The position numbers and the translations under genes were made by a program. The notes under the pieces were generated by a model. It ran no database searches. It worked only from the letters and a program-made list of their open reading frames with translations, and was not told the origin of the DNA. 64,000 bases of DNA, from positions 10,448,041 to 10,512,040 of the forward strand of contig NC_044011.1 of the NCBI RefSeq assembly GCF_900496995.4, written 5' to 3'. Every line of letters starts with the position of its first letter. Within the stretch, counting starts at the first letter, position 1. This document shows positions 36,801 to 51,363 of this stretch, piece by piece. The stretch is from Aquila chrysaetos chrysaetos (Eukaryota > Chordata > Aves > Accipitriformes > Accipitridae).

Positions 36801-39800
36801 ATAGTTATGGTAGTGCAGAGATCTGAGTAAGTGGGTGCCCAAGTACCTACCTGGGTGGTGAGGTGTTTGTTGCAGCCTGCATCAAGCTCCATGCTGCTGT
36901 GGCAATTTTATTCTCAGCACTCAGGCTACCTTGGGTATCTCTAGACAAACCATTGCCATACCTCTTTTCTGTAATGTAGTCTTAGGTTTCTTCCTGTGTT
37001 CCCTGCAAATCTGAAGTAGGGGTTTACATGTCAGACTGGGGGGGTATCCTGCTTGTAAGTTCCAATCATCAGTGTTGATCATTGAGCTGCGTACAATAAG
37101 GTAGATGATTAGCTTTCTCTAAAATCCACTTTTGTTTGATTGATGAATGTCCTTGAATCTTTGGATTCTTTTGCTCTCAAAAATTAAATTCATAAGGGTG
37201 TATCATGTGTGACAGATTTTGTTAAATATAAAATATGCTTGCAGCAGAGAAGAGTGTATATATATGTCATTGTATGGTAGTGTTTAATTTTCTAACTTAC
37301 TTTGTCTTCCCTTCCATATAAGTAATGTAGTAACATACTTAGCACTGCATCGTAAAAAAGATCTAGTGAAAAATGAGCAAAGTGACAGGAGTGATCTCAC
37401 CTCTTGTTGTTAGCAAGGACAGTAGAATGTGAGAAAGTAGTCTCTGATTTACTGAAGCCATCAAAGCAGGGGCAGCAGGAGCTATTCCTCTAATTTAAAA
37501 ATAATACATGACAAGTTATGAACTCTGTAGCAGTATATTGTTAGCTTCTACAGCTAGATTGCCTTTTAGTGTTTAAAAGTAAATAATTCCATCAATGTGG
37601 GGCAAAACTAAGCTCCAATTTTAAACAGTCTGCGTATCTAAATTTTATGACTTCAAGGTTTTGTTTTGTTTGCCCAAAACATACCAGTAGTCAGCAGTTT
37701 TGCAAAGAGCTCTCTAGATTGTACCTCTCCTGACAACATGTCTGTTGGTAAACAAAATGTATCACTATTTGTTCACAAAATAATGCTGAGAGATCAGTAG
37801 ATTAAATGTTTCAAGCTATGAAGTACAGTGCAGCCTGTATTGGTGTGTTTTCCACAGTGCTCTTGCCTGCTTCATTCTGGGGTCTGAGTCTTATTCTAGG
37901 GGCGGTGGGGTGGAAAGTAGACTGAGATGTATGCCATAATACTGAAATATGAACCGCTTGACTCTTCAAGTGATAGGCTGTATAATGACATTTATAAAGT
38001 CAGTCAGGATCCATTTTAGGGGTAGCGGGGAGATCACACCATTTTTGTTTGTGGATGGCATTTTGAAATGTTTTTTTGTTGCTGAGGATTCTCTTGTCAT
38101 ATGATGGCATGTGCCTCAGTATCCTACTGTTGAGTTGTCTGAATTATTGTCCCACAAGCTTGTGTGTGCATGGCCACATATGAGCATACACAGTTTCCTT
38201 CTGGTAGATCGTATTTGCGCTTATGGTTGATTTCCCTTTTGAAGCCTTCCAAAGGGTAGAGGTAGATCTCTATCACGCTGAAAAGAGTTTTGCACTCAAA
38301 AACTATTAGTTTGCTTTGCTTTGACAATGTAGATATTTTGTTAGAGTAGAAATATCTGATCTAAAGTATCATCTACTCTAATTTGTTAACCCCTTCCTCC
38401 AGCCTGCTTCCTAATAATACCCTTTTATACCTGTTATGTACTTGTGGCAGTGCTGCTGGTTATCTGTACAGTTCCCCACTGAGACCAAACCTTGAACTTC
38501 TCTAATTTGGAAAGACTGAAGGAGCCAGTCACTGCAGCAGGTTCTCCATTATTTTGCTAGTAGAGTAAGAGAATGTGTTTGTTCTCTGCATCCATCACAG
38601 CTTGAACTCACTTTTTTCCAGATTGTGTTAGCGGAATTATATTCATCTCTATGAGTAAGTCCTCTGCAGTGCCTAGCAAATGCTTCCGTATTTTCCCTAC
38701 TGCCGTTAACTTTCTGTATCAACTAATAACATTTCAGTCCCTCTCATTTTATGCCACTTGCAGGCATCGTTATCCAGTTTTCGTGGTGGTTCAGGTATTG
38801 ACAGTGAGCTTTAGTGGATCAGCAAAACTGTATGCTGATTGCAGGCATGCTGTGCGAGTGTAGTGCTGTTCTGTTCATGAAGGTGTGATTGAATGACATC
38901 TGTGCATGACCTTTAGCAGAATTCCTAATTCAACCTAAAACGGATATGGTCTGTTATTACCAGCTCTTAGTTTAGGAGAAAGGGACTGCTTTCTGGGAAA
39001 ATGGATGTGAAAAAACCTTTTGGTAGATGCTTTCTATCCAAGACTGATGAAGAGCTAGAGAGGCACTTAGTCTGATCTTTAATGAAAAGAGCATCTTCAC
39101 TGTCACTGATATTATTTTGCTGTTGCTGGAGCCTTTGTAGAGGTTGCTTGTCTTCATTTTCCTTTTTTTTTTTTGCCTCAGATTCCTGATCTGAAGAAGG
39201 GTGATGGTGATAGCCTGCAGACTGGAGAGAGGGATGGCAGGGAAGCAATAGAAGGTGAACCACATTCTGTTTGGTGTCTGGCATCTCACATCACAAAATT
39301 TCTAGCACCTCTTGTTAAGGATTAGATCTGGCCAGCAAGCTTCCTAGATTCCTGAACTGGGGTAAATCTGGAGTATTTGTATGAAAATACTTACATCTGA
39401 CATGACATAACTGAGGAACCTAATATCTAATGTTCCAAGTCATAGCACAGAATATGAAGACATTAATGTTTGTATGAGTTTGGTGCTACAGTTGTTTATT
39501 CATTAAGGGTGAATATCACAATCAGAGGATCAAATTCTTCTTAAGAGACATTGCATATTTGTAGAAACCCCATTTTAGCTATAGGGCTGATTTTAATTGC
39601 TGAAATGGTACTAAATCTGAAGTATAGCCTCTTGATCCTATGTAAACTTCCTGCAAAGATGCAGAGAGTAGCTCATTGATCACCATCACCAGTTACAAGC
39701 AAATACAAACTAGCAGTAATCCAACCCTGTCTGGGGAAGAACACTACCTTCATAGGCAGAACTACTGGGGTAATTTTGAATTCTCCTGTGTTTGGTCTCT

Positions 39801-42800
39801 TGTGTTTGCACCAAGTGAGGTGCAGTGTGTCTTGTCTCATTTGCTATTGGTTGGCTACATCTTCTGCCTCCCTGCTCCCTTTTGAGCAATGTGCACCACT
39901 AAAAGTATATACCTAGGTGATTCTCCCTCTCCCAAAAGCATGTAAGTCACATAGTAGCAAGTTGTTGTGGATTAGGTTTTCCAGCTCCTACTGCAGCAAG
40001 GATTTCAGCAGCTGGTTCAGTGAAAGTATTTGGTGTCTGACTAACTTTTTGCAGGAGGATTTCCAAACTGGTAGGAAGCAATATTTCCTTTCAGCAGGTA
40101 CTTGAGATTTTTCAGTGTTGAAAAGGAAAGAGCTTCCCAGTGTACATGCTTGGTACTCCTCTAAGACCAGGTGGTTATTTCCTGTGACTTGTTTGCAACC
40201 TGCAGGTTAAGGCTTCTTACTTGAGGATTATGTTGTTTTCTCACTTTGGAGACTGTTGCAAGGTAGCAGGGTCTTGTTCGGCAATCTAAATGTATGTTGC
40301 TGAATTTCCTTTACATCCATCTTGGCGTAGTCTATGCTTAAACATGTTTCTTCCAACACCATGTTCAGAAGTAGCAATCCTTTAACTCTGGATAAGAAAC
40401 CAAATGGAAATGTATGCAAAACAATTCTTTCATTTGCCTGGTTTTGGAGAGGCAGTTACCGTTTTGCCAGACTCATTTTGGTCCTTGCCGAAATAATATT
40501 CGAAACAACGTAAGAAACCACAAAGAGATTACAGTGCAATTGTTTGTGGGTAGATTGTTTTGCTCTTCTGTTAGCCCACTTTTATTAGTATTTTTTATCT
40601 GTGTGCTTTTTCTGTACTCAAGCAAATTGCATTGCAGTGTCAATAACTAACATTTCCTTTCTCTCATGGTGTTAAAGAAGCGGGAAGTACACTTCAGTCT
40701 GATTATCAGTTCACTTAGCTGTGTTTCTAAATTGAATCTCCAGTATACTGTATCTCTGAGCGTGGGGTTTTCTTTGAAAGTCAAAAAACAAGTGAGCTTT
40801 CTAATACAGGAGGGGTTTTCCATTGTACATAAATTTCTTACTGCTCATTGGTACTTATGTGGCTCTGCTAAAACAAAAAAATCCAGGAATCAATATGTAC
40901 TGCTAATGAAAGATTTTGATGAATGAATGTATCTGCTGCCTGTGTTAGGTAAGGAAATACAGAGAGTGATTGTACGGACTTAATTTCTTGCTGTCACTTC
41001 TAAAGAAGCTTGCCCTTGGTTTTTGGGAAAGCGTGGGAGTTCTGCAGCTGTGAGACTTTTGACAGGGGCTCTCATTAATATAGCTTTGCTGCTATAAAGG
41101 AGCTCCTTTCCTGCACCACCTTTGAATGCTGTGGAGAGTCTTATTGGATTTTTTTTATTTTTTTCTTGAAGCAAACAAACTCAATACTATTCTCTGACAT
41201 TTTCCAGGCTTTTCCCCTAGGTCATATGTTTCTCATCTAGAGATGTGCAATGTGCTAGTACCCTGCAGTTTGCTGAGGACTCTATATTGGCAAGGTAGCT
41301 GTGGAGAACTAAAAGAATCTGTTACTTCCTTCAAACTCAGACCATTTCTCTGTAGGGCCTATGTGATAGACTTTTGTAATGCTATTCTTTGTACAAAGGC
41401 AAAAGATAGGGAGGGGGATGTTAATGTTGCAGTGTTCAGAAAAGTGCTTTCATTGGCTGAATTGGGTTCTATTTTCAGATATTGAATGCAAACTGATCTC
41501 AGCTGAATTTTTCAGAGTTGTCCTACCCAACAAAATATATCAATTAAAGTTTTATTATTTGAACATGTATTGCCTTTTGTGCTCATAAAGGAGGAAGATA
41601 CACAGGCAAAATAGCTAATATACGTCTTCAGTTTCCAGATGTTCTTCGTCTATCTAGAGTTTAAAATTGAGACCACAGTACATTTTCCTTTTAGTATGAC
41701 ACTATATTTTCAGTATTTTTTTAAATGCTAAGAGTTCAGAAAATTCCTGGTTGGATTGAAGCTTGCTACCGAGTTTGTCTTCCTTTTGTCTTCATAGGCT
41801 CTGACTCAGTGCTAGAAATCTGCATTAATTCATGCCTAAAATTCAGGGTTTCCTGAAAGGTGATTTAAATTTCCGTAGCTGTATGGCAATAGCTTGTAGC
41901 TTCCTGTAGGTGCATGCAGCCCTCAGGTGAGAATTAGAGAGGCTGGAATGGCAGATCCATGAGTCTTTGAGATATGGACTTTATTCTGATAATAAGTGAT
42001 GGATTTCTTCATGTGGAAAGCAAATGATGGTTGATAAATAGACTATTGTGCAAGTGCAGGTGACCAGAAGGGCAAGCAATGTCCCAGGAGCATCCCAAAC
42101 TGTGTGGGTTACACTATTGGACTTAGTGACTTAAAGTTAATGGGAAAGACAGGACCTGATATGTGCTGCTACTCGATGTATGTGCCATGTAAGTAAGTCC
42201 TTGAAAAGTTCTTTTTCTATGTTGGAAAGATGGGAATTGGACTTCTATTAAGAGCAGTGGTATGCTAGGTTCTTCCTGTGTTATGTAGGATATTGTAGTG
42301 TGGTAGTAATCTTCAGGACTGTTTTTCAAAGGTGTTCCTGTGAACAATATGAGAAGGTTGAAAATACTGTTGAGTACTTTGTCCCAAATGGGGTGGGAAT
42401 GATAATGCTGTCTCTGACCTTCATACAAAGAGTAGGAGTCAGGATGCTGGAGTCTGTCCTTTATTTCCAGTTTGTGTCATTGAACTGTTGCTGTAGAAAA
42501 GTCCTGTAATGATGATCACATTTTTACGCAGGGAAGACCAAAAAAGGCATAGGAAGGTTGTCTGTTCGCATATATGAGCAGTGCCTGTTGCAGGTGGGTA
42601 CTTTTGCAGGATGTCTTTCTTGAGATAAGAAAAATAACTGTTAGTAGAAGAAACCCATGGGACCAACTTGTCTGTCTGGAGGGGCACTTTTACTGAATTC
42701 TGGTGTTACAATTAGAGGGTCATTCCTGCTGCTTCCTTCGGTGCCTCAATAGGTCTTCAACAAGGGGTCGTGTGCTGGCCTTCAGGGACAGTCCAGCTGG

Positions 42801-45800
42801 AGAGAGGAGCAGGAGGAGATGCCTGCTTAATTGTTATCTGCACTGATTGGTCCCGTTGCCACGAGGAACTGCTGGTTTGTTGAAACGTAGGAGTATTGCT
42901 AAATTCCTTGGGGAAGAAGGATAAGAGGAGCCTTCAAATGTGAGACAAATATCTCTGACACATGGCTGTTAAATAATTAATTTCCCTAAAGAGTTTGAAA
43001 AGAGCATTTCAAAACACTGACTACTGCAGATCTGTATGTGTGTTAGACCCGTTGTACTTGCGAGGCTGGCTTTGTTCCCCATGCTGGGTAACTCTGAGAG
43101 AAGAAGCTGTTTTGTACGCAGATTGTGTAGGGATAAAAGTCAGAAAAAAGCTGTGAAATGAAATGTTTGAAGTGTGCAGCTGTTTTTTCTGAAGGGAAGG
43201 TTGCTTTTGACTTTCAGCATGGAGATAGTTTAAAAGCAACAGTGGCTGAAGCAATGAACAAAACTTGTTTCCCTATTCCTCCACCCCTCTAGCTCAGGAC
43301 TGCACTAGAGAAGGCAGCATCAATTGAAACCTCTTGTTTCAAGAATACATATGCTGACCTAAAATTTCTTTTTCACCTGAAGAAAAATTGTGGTTTACAT
43401 TTTGTGGGCGTTATGTTAGAAGGAGAGAATCTATTTGGTCAAACTTGAATGGGAATGGAAGCTGGGGGGAAGCTGGGAAGTGAGGTGCTGTGCCCAGTAC
43501 ACATGCAGTAACTGGAAGGGTCCTGTGCAAGGCTCGTGCCCAGATCAGAGCTGCTGGCTCAAATACTAGATGCAAGCCTTAATGTACAGGTTTGAATCAC
43601 AAGTTCTCAGTTCCTATCTTAGGCCCTATGAGGATCTGAAATACTCTAACTTTCAGGATACGCTGAAGGCTTGTGCATTTAAGATCTTGCATTAAATCTG
43701 ATTCTGATCTTGGTTCCCAAAGCAGTTACAGCTTGGCTGTGTTACAGGAACACAAGCTTGGTCATATTAAACTGTCTGTACTTTATCTCATTTGGTATGT
43801 TTCATCTGAGAAAACGTTGATGACACTCCATCAAAAAGGGTGAAACACTTTTTATCAATAAAGTGTTAGTTGTCTTCGTTCTGTAAGAAAATGAAATGGA
43901 TCGTGTTCATGGAGCTGAGGCACAGCAAGCACCAGAACTATTCTTGTGTAATGTCAGCCTTCAAAATTAAAGCCATAATGTTTCAATAAAGCAATATATT
44001 TTTCTCTTATTACTAGCCAGTTCATGCATGTGTACAGGCAGGTTTTAATTCTATGACTAAGCAAGCATTGAGGTTAAATTGCCAAGAAGATCAAACCACA
44101 GATAAAGCTTTAGCTTTGTAATGGGTATGATGAGTCTAATCCTTATTTTGTGTAACTCAGCATGGTATAATAGCGACTACACTGCAGTTGAGGATTATTT
44201 TTATGCCAGTTGAGGATCTGGTCAACTTAAGTAAATGTCAGTGTATACTGGGGGGAGGGGGCGGGGAAAGGTGGGAAAAAAAATCTGTGCGCCATCAGTC
44301 TTCAGGACCTAGTTTAATTATGACTAATGCAAAAGTCACGTTTCAGCTTAAAGTTGCATTCAATTCTTATAGTTTACAGAACCAGCTGCGGTGAGTAGGA
44401 TGGGCTTTTTTTGTTTGGTTGGTTTGGTTTTTAACTACATAATATATCAATACTCTCTCCTAATCTGTGATTTTTATCTTGAAGTTATGTTGACAAATTA
44501 CTTAAGTGTTGGGAGGAGGTGGTGGTTGTTACTTTAAACTGGTAGTTGGTACTTTAATATTCCAAATGACACACTTAGGAAGTGTTCCTTTTAGCATACT
44601 GTTCTTTGCCAGTCACAGGCTACCTCTGCGTAGAGCATGCCTTTGAGCAATTATCAGTGAGCTCGGCTTTCAGCAGCCTATGTGTGCCCTGTGCTTTATA
44701 AAAGAACACTGCCTTGCACACTTGCCTGGGGACTGTTTCTGTACGCTGCATGCCCTGCCTTTCTCTCTACATCTAAAAGGTGAGCAATGGCAGTAGGCTC
44801 TGTGGCCAGCCTAGGGCTCCCTCTGTGCCCCCCACCTAGGGATGTTAGATGAAACCCTGCTTCCTGTCCACATTCCTCACTGAGTTGTGTGGGCTTTTTT
44901 TAATAAATGGCCAGCTCTGGTTTGAAAATCAAAGTGTATTTTAAAACAGAGTTTTGAATCTTGTTTTAGATTTTTTCCTTTGCTGTTCAGCTCTTTCTTT
45001 CTTAGCTAAGAGCAGAGAGAGACTTCCTCTTCAGGTTTGGGGCTGGGCCCTTGATCTGGACCCTCTGTAGAAGAAGCTCTAGTCCCTCCCGTGCATCTTT
45101 CTCTGCAAGAGGATGTAGCACTTGCACAAAGTTTAGAAATCAAAGTCTTAGTTGCTCAACTTCAAGATCTGCTTGCTTGGTCCACTGCTGTACTGTGTCA
45201 AGGAGTGATCTGATGTGCTGCAATGTCTGGATTTGGAGGACTCTGGGTTGAGTTCTTCCTTGTGCAAGCCTCCATGCAAGCTTCATCCCACAGAGCCAGG
45301 CTGTTGGAGGAGCCTTTGCATGCCATCTGGCTGGAGTGTTGTCCTCTGCTCCTGTGCTGTTTTTTCACAAGCTTCTCAGTTACACCCTTGGCAGTCAGAA
45401 AAAAATTGAAAGGAATGATGCTCACAGCAACCTAGGTCATGAATGATTTCTGTCCTTCAGCTGAACTTGCTGACATTGCTTCTTCCACTGCTATCAGGTT
45501 AAATGGCAATTCCAGGTGGAAAAAGATCTGAACTGGTAAAAACTACAGAGTTTTCAAATAACAGGCCCATAATGAGAGAGGACTGGAGTACCTCTAGGCT
45601 CTTCCTGTCCCTTCTCCTTTGTTCTGTTGTGGTGCAAGCTGTTGCAAAGACATTGAAGCAGCAGTGTTGATAACACAGGAGGTTATTTTCTAAGCCTTCT
45701 AATAAGGTCGGTAAATTCAAATGGTAAATAGTGTTTATTTGCACTGGCTTTCCGCTTTCCAGCTTTTCAGGCAAGACTTTTAGAGACGATCCAAATGGCC

Positions 45801-48800
45801 TGCACAGAACCTCAAAGACCTCAGGCACAGTGCCAGCTGGCAACCTAACAACTCTGCAGTCTGCCCTTGATGGCTCTGATATAGCAGCTAGAATGGGTGC
45901 TATTACTCTGCTTCTCTTAATCTCAAGTGGCTGAAGTCCTGTGAGAAGTCCAGATGTCCATCAAGAAGGGTTGATCTTAAAAAGCTGTAAGTCTTCCTAA
46001 TACAAAGAAGAAATGTCAGCCTGCATGAGTTAAAGCAGAGTATTTCAATCAGTTGTAAATCAGTAATGTGTACAGCCTAGAGGATGGGGAGAGGATAACT
46101 TTGTCTCCATCACCTTACAAGCTGATAAACGCTGCATCCAAGTCAGTGAGTCACATGGGTCCTCTGTATCTTTAATTTCGAGAAAATTGGGGCAATAAAG
46201 GTGGTAAAGATAATTCAGAAAGGAATTCTCTAGCTAAGTTCAAGGAAATCACTGACTCTTGGAATAGCCTGCCTTCTTTGTTCTGGGATTTCTGTACAGT
46301 TTTGATCAGTTTGTCATGGGAGAAAATTCTGATACCTGATATGCTTTGTGTAATATTGTATCCCCTGCTTAAATCTTGAAGTTTTTCCTGTTTTTTCTGT
46401 GATTCTGTTGTGCTAGAAATACTTGTGATGAAGTTGAAAGAAATATCAATAGTGCGTATGCATCTGATCTCGTGATATGTCTCTACTCCCGACACATGCA
46501 CACCTTGTTTGCATGATGGGTCTTTATTTTGCTACTGCTGTGACAAGTCAGATCGTGCCTTTTAAAAGAAGCAACAGCTGTTCCTCCTGTACCTACTTGA
46601 AATGGTATGTCTGGCTGCTACTCTTTATAATTTGCAAAGCATTGCATAGGAAAATGTCTTGGGTTACCAGAGAAGCACAGCCTGCCTTTTGTAATTGGCA
46701 GAGGCTGTCTTTTTGGAAACTGAAGAGAAGAGAGTAAATTCGGAGCCTGTTCATTATGCAAGGTTGCCATATATCATGTAAGCTAAACCTGTGTTTCCTA
46801 GGAAAATTACTCAAATAATTCTAAGAGTACAATACTGTTGCAGCAGACATGCAAAAGCAAGAAGCTAGTTACCTCTGTGCACAGTATTTCTGCAGCGTTA
46901 CATTGAGCCACTGGGACTACAGAGCAGGAAGCCAGTAATGTTTTTTTTTGTGGGCACCTTTTTAGTTTGAGCAGTGAGAGGTTAGGCAAATTAGTGATAT
47001 CTTCGCATCCTCACCTGCTGGAGCACACGAGCTGCAGGCTGTCTGAGCAGGTCGCGATGTTCCTCCTGTGGATTCATTTTCTAACTTTCTTGCTGCACTT
47101 AAGTGTTGAGGAAGTATTAATGCAAGCACAGTCAAACAGTGTGATTTGAGAGGCACTGGTGTCCTTACCTGTGGTGTGATATTGTTGTATAATTTGGGTG
47201 TATGTCTTTCTTAACAGAATGTACTATTTCTGATGTGAATTATATTCTTTAGTAAGAAAAAGTGGGGATTTTTGTATTTTTATATATTTGGATAACTTCA
47301 AGGGGTTACACACTACACCCATTACAAAAATCACAGCTTTATGTGTACTTGATAGGTATATTTGATCTGTAGTACTTTATTTTTAATTCATGAAAGCCAT
47401 TTGTTTGATTTGTAGTTTCTGACCTTATTGTCCCTTTAAAGAACACTTTGTGAAAGTCACTGTTAGGGATTAAGAAGCTAAAATAAGCACCGGGACATAG
47501 TTCTTGTCTCTCAAGACCTCACGTGATGAGATGCTGTAAGGTTACAGGCAGAGACAGGGGATTCATGGAATGCAAGTGAAAAATGAGTAATGGTTTTGTT
47601 CTGAACAGTGTTCTCAAAGTGATAGAGGTTCCGTGGCTATTCACCATTAACTCTGATGATGTAATACAGGTACTCGGTCAGCTTTTTGTTTCCAGTCCTG
47701 AAATTCAGATAGAATACATTGTGCATAAGAAGACTAAGCAGAAGTTATCTGCCTTGACTTAAGTCTAAAAATAAATTGTTTGTAGCATATTATTTCTGGT
47801 AATATGTGGGTATTTCTTTATGAGTGTGCTGGTTATCTGAAATCAAAAGCCAAACGCAAATATTACTGGCAAATACAGAAACCTTAGATGCCATTACCCA
47901 TAGTTTTCTTGTTCTTTTTCTGTGTTTACGCACCTATGAAATGTAACCCTTAGTAACTAGAGGCTTTATTTAAAAGCACTGCAGATTTTCTTAGGATTGA
48001 AATTACTTTTTGCTCAGTTTCCTAATCAAATTCACTTTTCTTCCAATTTGTGCTGGAGATTGCTTTCTATGGCAACTGGTAGTCTTTTTTATCATCAGTC
48101 ATTTTTATCTGAGATAAATGCACATCCTTTCTCGTTGGTAACCGAAAATACAGGATAAAAATGTTGAAGGCATGGATTTAGAGCAACAAAAATAACAGGA
48201 TTTTCTCTCTTGATGTACCATTTTGTTCTGAAATGCTTTCTTTCCCAAGTCCAAATTTTTGTTTGATTTGAAACTAAAGAGGATAAACTTGCTATATGTA
48301 GAAATTAAGACTGTTGTAAGAATACATGCTAGAAGGAGAGAAATTATGTGAAAATAGGTTTCCTTCCTAAATATGTGGATTAAACATGAAAGATTCACTT
48401 CAGAGCCTAATCTCTAGATGATCTAATTAGTACATATAAGCAATGCATATGGCAAAAAAACCCAGTCACATGAGTGTGTGGGCTCTTGTTCTAAGTGGAA
48501 GTATGAGTCCTAAGTATGGACAATGTTGATCACCCTATAATTAGGGAAACGCTAATGATTCATTATGCCAAAGAGGTCAATTGTGATTGAATAAATAAAA
48601 GTTAAGACTATGATATCTATTAACTTGGTTCACGTTTGCTTTTGTGCATACTTGAATTTTCAGATCTTAGCCCCCTGGAAGGTGATTTTCAGCTGAGAAC
48701 TCCTTTGGGAAAGGTTTTTGGCTGGTTCTACCCTGCTTAAACAGAAGCCTTTGCATACTGCTGCAAGATACTGGCTTCCTCCTTGTCCAGTGAATGCTCG

Positions 48801-50456
48801 TTGCAGCGTGTGGTAGCATAGCTCTGCAGTGTGTTTCTTGAGCAGTGATGGAAGAGAGGAGACATGGGTCTATAAGGCAGTCTGTTTGGAAAAATCTCAC
48901 TTTTTTTCTAATGACAGGAAATAGGACTAGAAAGGAGTTCCTGTATCATCGAAATAAATTCATACTGTTTCCAGCAGCAGTATAATGTACTCTTTTTAAG
49001 ATGAATCTCGTTCAATTTATAAAGCTGTTAGGTATTTTTAATCTGCCAAAGCAATTAGAAGCAGCTTCAGAACATCAGATACCTGTATTTTCAATCACTT
49101 CAGACACGATTGCTCTTGTGCTAGTGGCATTTAGCTTAAATGTTTCTTTTTCTGCGCTGTTAACCTCCCGCATCCTTAAGCCGTATTTGTGGGGAGCAAC
49201 CCAATCCTCTTTCAGCATTTGTTTGATAGCTTGAGTGGGCCAAGCTTTTCTGTTTTCCAGTCATCCTGACAGCCCTGGTCTGCATCTGCTTTGCTTCAGC
49301 TTTTCTTTCCTGAGTGTGGATGTCTGGTACTGATGTGCTGGCCCAGAGATTATCTCAGTAGTGCAATGCGCTATTCCCTTTCGCTCCAGGAGCAAACATC
49401 CTAATGCCATCTTTTTCTTTTGTAGAGCTGCATAATACGAACAGGGCAGAAAATTTCAGTGGCAAGTTAATGTTCCCAGATATCTCTCTCCTCTGTCATT
49501 TCCAAATTATGAGGCTGTATTTTATTAGTTCTGCAAGGCATCAGACAATGATCTGTCCTATTAAAATTAATTCCATTTCTGTTACCTTACCTCTCAAGGT
49601 CATTTGATTCTTAAAGTGTGTTCTGACTTTGTATCATCCACAAAATTTATTAATTTGTGTTGAATGCTTTAGTCCTTAGAAACACTTCAGGGAGATCCTT
49701 CTTTATCCAGATTGACCAAAAGACATCAAAAACAGATGCACTTTTTAGTTTAGTTCTCCTTTACAGCTGTTTACTAATCTTCAGTTTCTTTTTGGTTTAA
49801 TAGCAATTTCTTTTATTGTACCATATAAATGGCTTAGCATAGCCTGAGTGTGTTAGATTTGAAGTCTCTCTTTTGTCTATAAAATCAGAGTTATCAGATA
49901 ATGGCATATAGACCTGCCTCTGAAAAATTATAGAGTGTTTGTTTTCCTAAATTCCAAGTCTTGCAGACCTCTCTTCTGAATAACTCTTCTTTTTTGTTTT
50001 TGTTTTGTTTATGTTCCCATGTAGTGCTGAGGCCCAGTTACTGTGTCTGTAGTTACTCTGATCATTTATCTACTCACCAGTCTAAGTATTAGTAGTATTG
50101 TTTCTACTCTATTTTTAAAAACATGGTGCCATGCTCAATCTGAACCTATGTTTTTGATGAGAATTCATTTCACCTCTGATTCAGTATTCTGGGAGGTCAT
50201 CTGGGTCTCATTCATTAGATTGAGTTTTGCATTACCTTTATTTTCGTACGGCTTCCTTGTCAACAGTCTTCCTTGTTGCTTTCTCATTCATGAGAAAAAG
50301 CGCTTGTTTTGTTGTTGGGATACTTGCTTATCTAAAGAAATTTCTTTCATCCTGGCTAGGAGTGAATCAATGACTCTCTTAGTCATTAGCTGTAGTCATT
50401 AGTTTGCTTACCATTCAAAGACAGAATTTAATCATAAAGAGTAAATTCTTTATAGT
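33809..50456 (+). other. AGPAT4: AGPAT4 intron 2, middle part
   Basis: About 16.6 kb of AT-rich intronic sequence without a recognised exon, RNA or transposon. It includes an A-rich patch (34660-34715) and a purine-rich GGGGGGAGGGGGCGGGG stretch near 44250. The longest open frame outside the CpG island and the CR1 copies lies here on the minus strand (35116-35679, 187 codons; see findings). Ancient, unrecognisable repeats are likely present. Confidence 0.5.
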
Positions 50457-51022
50457 TGTACGGGGTCTAGCTGGTACGGATATTTTTTTTTTCTTAGTAG
50501 CCTGTATGGTGCTGTGTTTTGGATTTGTAACTAAACCAGTGCTGATAACACAGCAGTGTTTTGGCTATTGCTGAACAGTGCTTGCATGGTGTCAAGGCTT
50601 TAGCTTTTTCCCACTCTGCCCCCACAGAAAGAAGGTTGGGGGTGTGCAAGAAGTTGGGAGGGCATGCAACCAGGACAGCTGACCCGAACTGACCAAGGGC
50701 ATATTCCATGCCATATAACATCATGCTCAGCAATAAAAACCGAGGGGAGGGCTGTTTTTTGGAAGGCAGCCATTACTTCGAGACAGGCTGGGCATCCGTC
50801 TGCTTGTGGGATGGGATTGCTTTTGCGTTGCTTGTTTTGGTGAGTCATCCCCATCCCCCTGTTTCTTCTTCCTCTTTCCTGTGCTTATTAAACTGTCTTT
50901 CTGTCAACCCATGAGTTTTCTTGCTTCTGCTCTTCATATTCTCTGCCCTGTCCTACTGGGGATGGGGTGAGTGAGCGGTGGCTGTGTGGCACTTAGCTGC
51001 TGATCAAGGTTAACCCACAGCA
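50457..51022 (+). mobile_element. Endogenous retrovirus LTR, copy C, sense orientation
   Basis: A 566-bp block matching the complement of the LTRs at 1477-2072 and 56837-57418. It starts TGTACGGGGTCTAGCTGG and runs through CTTAGTAGCCTGTATGGTGC and CTGACCCGAACTGACCAAGG. A TATA-like CATATAAC at 50712-50719, AATAAAAA at about 50731 and ATTAAA at 50887-50892 serve as promoter and polyadenylation-type signals, and it ends near GGTTAACCCACAGCA. These signals show that + is the sense strand. Divergence from the other copies is obvious. The flanks show no matching target duplication, so it is not a clean solo LTR. Confidence 0.75.
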
Positions 51023-51363
51023 GTCCTTTGTCACACCCAGTTTGGGGCAACACAGCTGAGGAAGTGTTTGAGAAAGGGAAGAGAATAATCAAGATTTTTC
51101 TGAAAGCTGATTTTGCCATAAACCAAAGCAGGGCCAAAGGACCTTCATGAGAGATCCAGTTTTGGGGAATAATACATCGAGATGGGCATCATAACATCCC
51201 AATCCTCTGGGGGTATAGAGGATCTGAGGCTCAACAGCATGCTGAATGAAAAAGATATTAGCAATGTACGAGGGGAGGTGAGCTGCTTCAGAAATAGTTG
51301 GTACAGAAGCACAGCTCCTCCTAGCTCCTTGGCTTAGCTGCTGACTGGTGTTAACCCATAACA
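51023..51363 (+). mobile_element. Probable retroviral leader-like segment after LTR copy C
   Basis: Directly after LTR copy C comes TCACACCCAGTTTGGGGCAA, which resembles a decayed lysine-tRNA primer-binding site, so copy C could be a 5' LTR. The following 300 bases have no open frame of note. They end in GCTTAGCTGCTGACTGGTGT plus TAACCCATAACA, which closely repeats the LTR's own terminus 341 bases earlier. The segment may be ERV internal DNA or part of a longer LTR variant. Confidence 0.4.
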
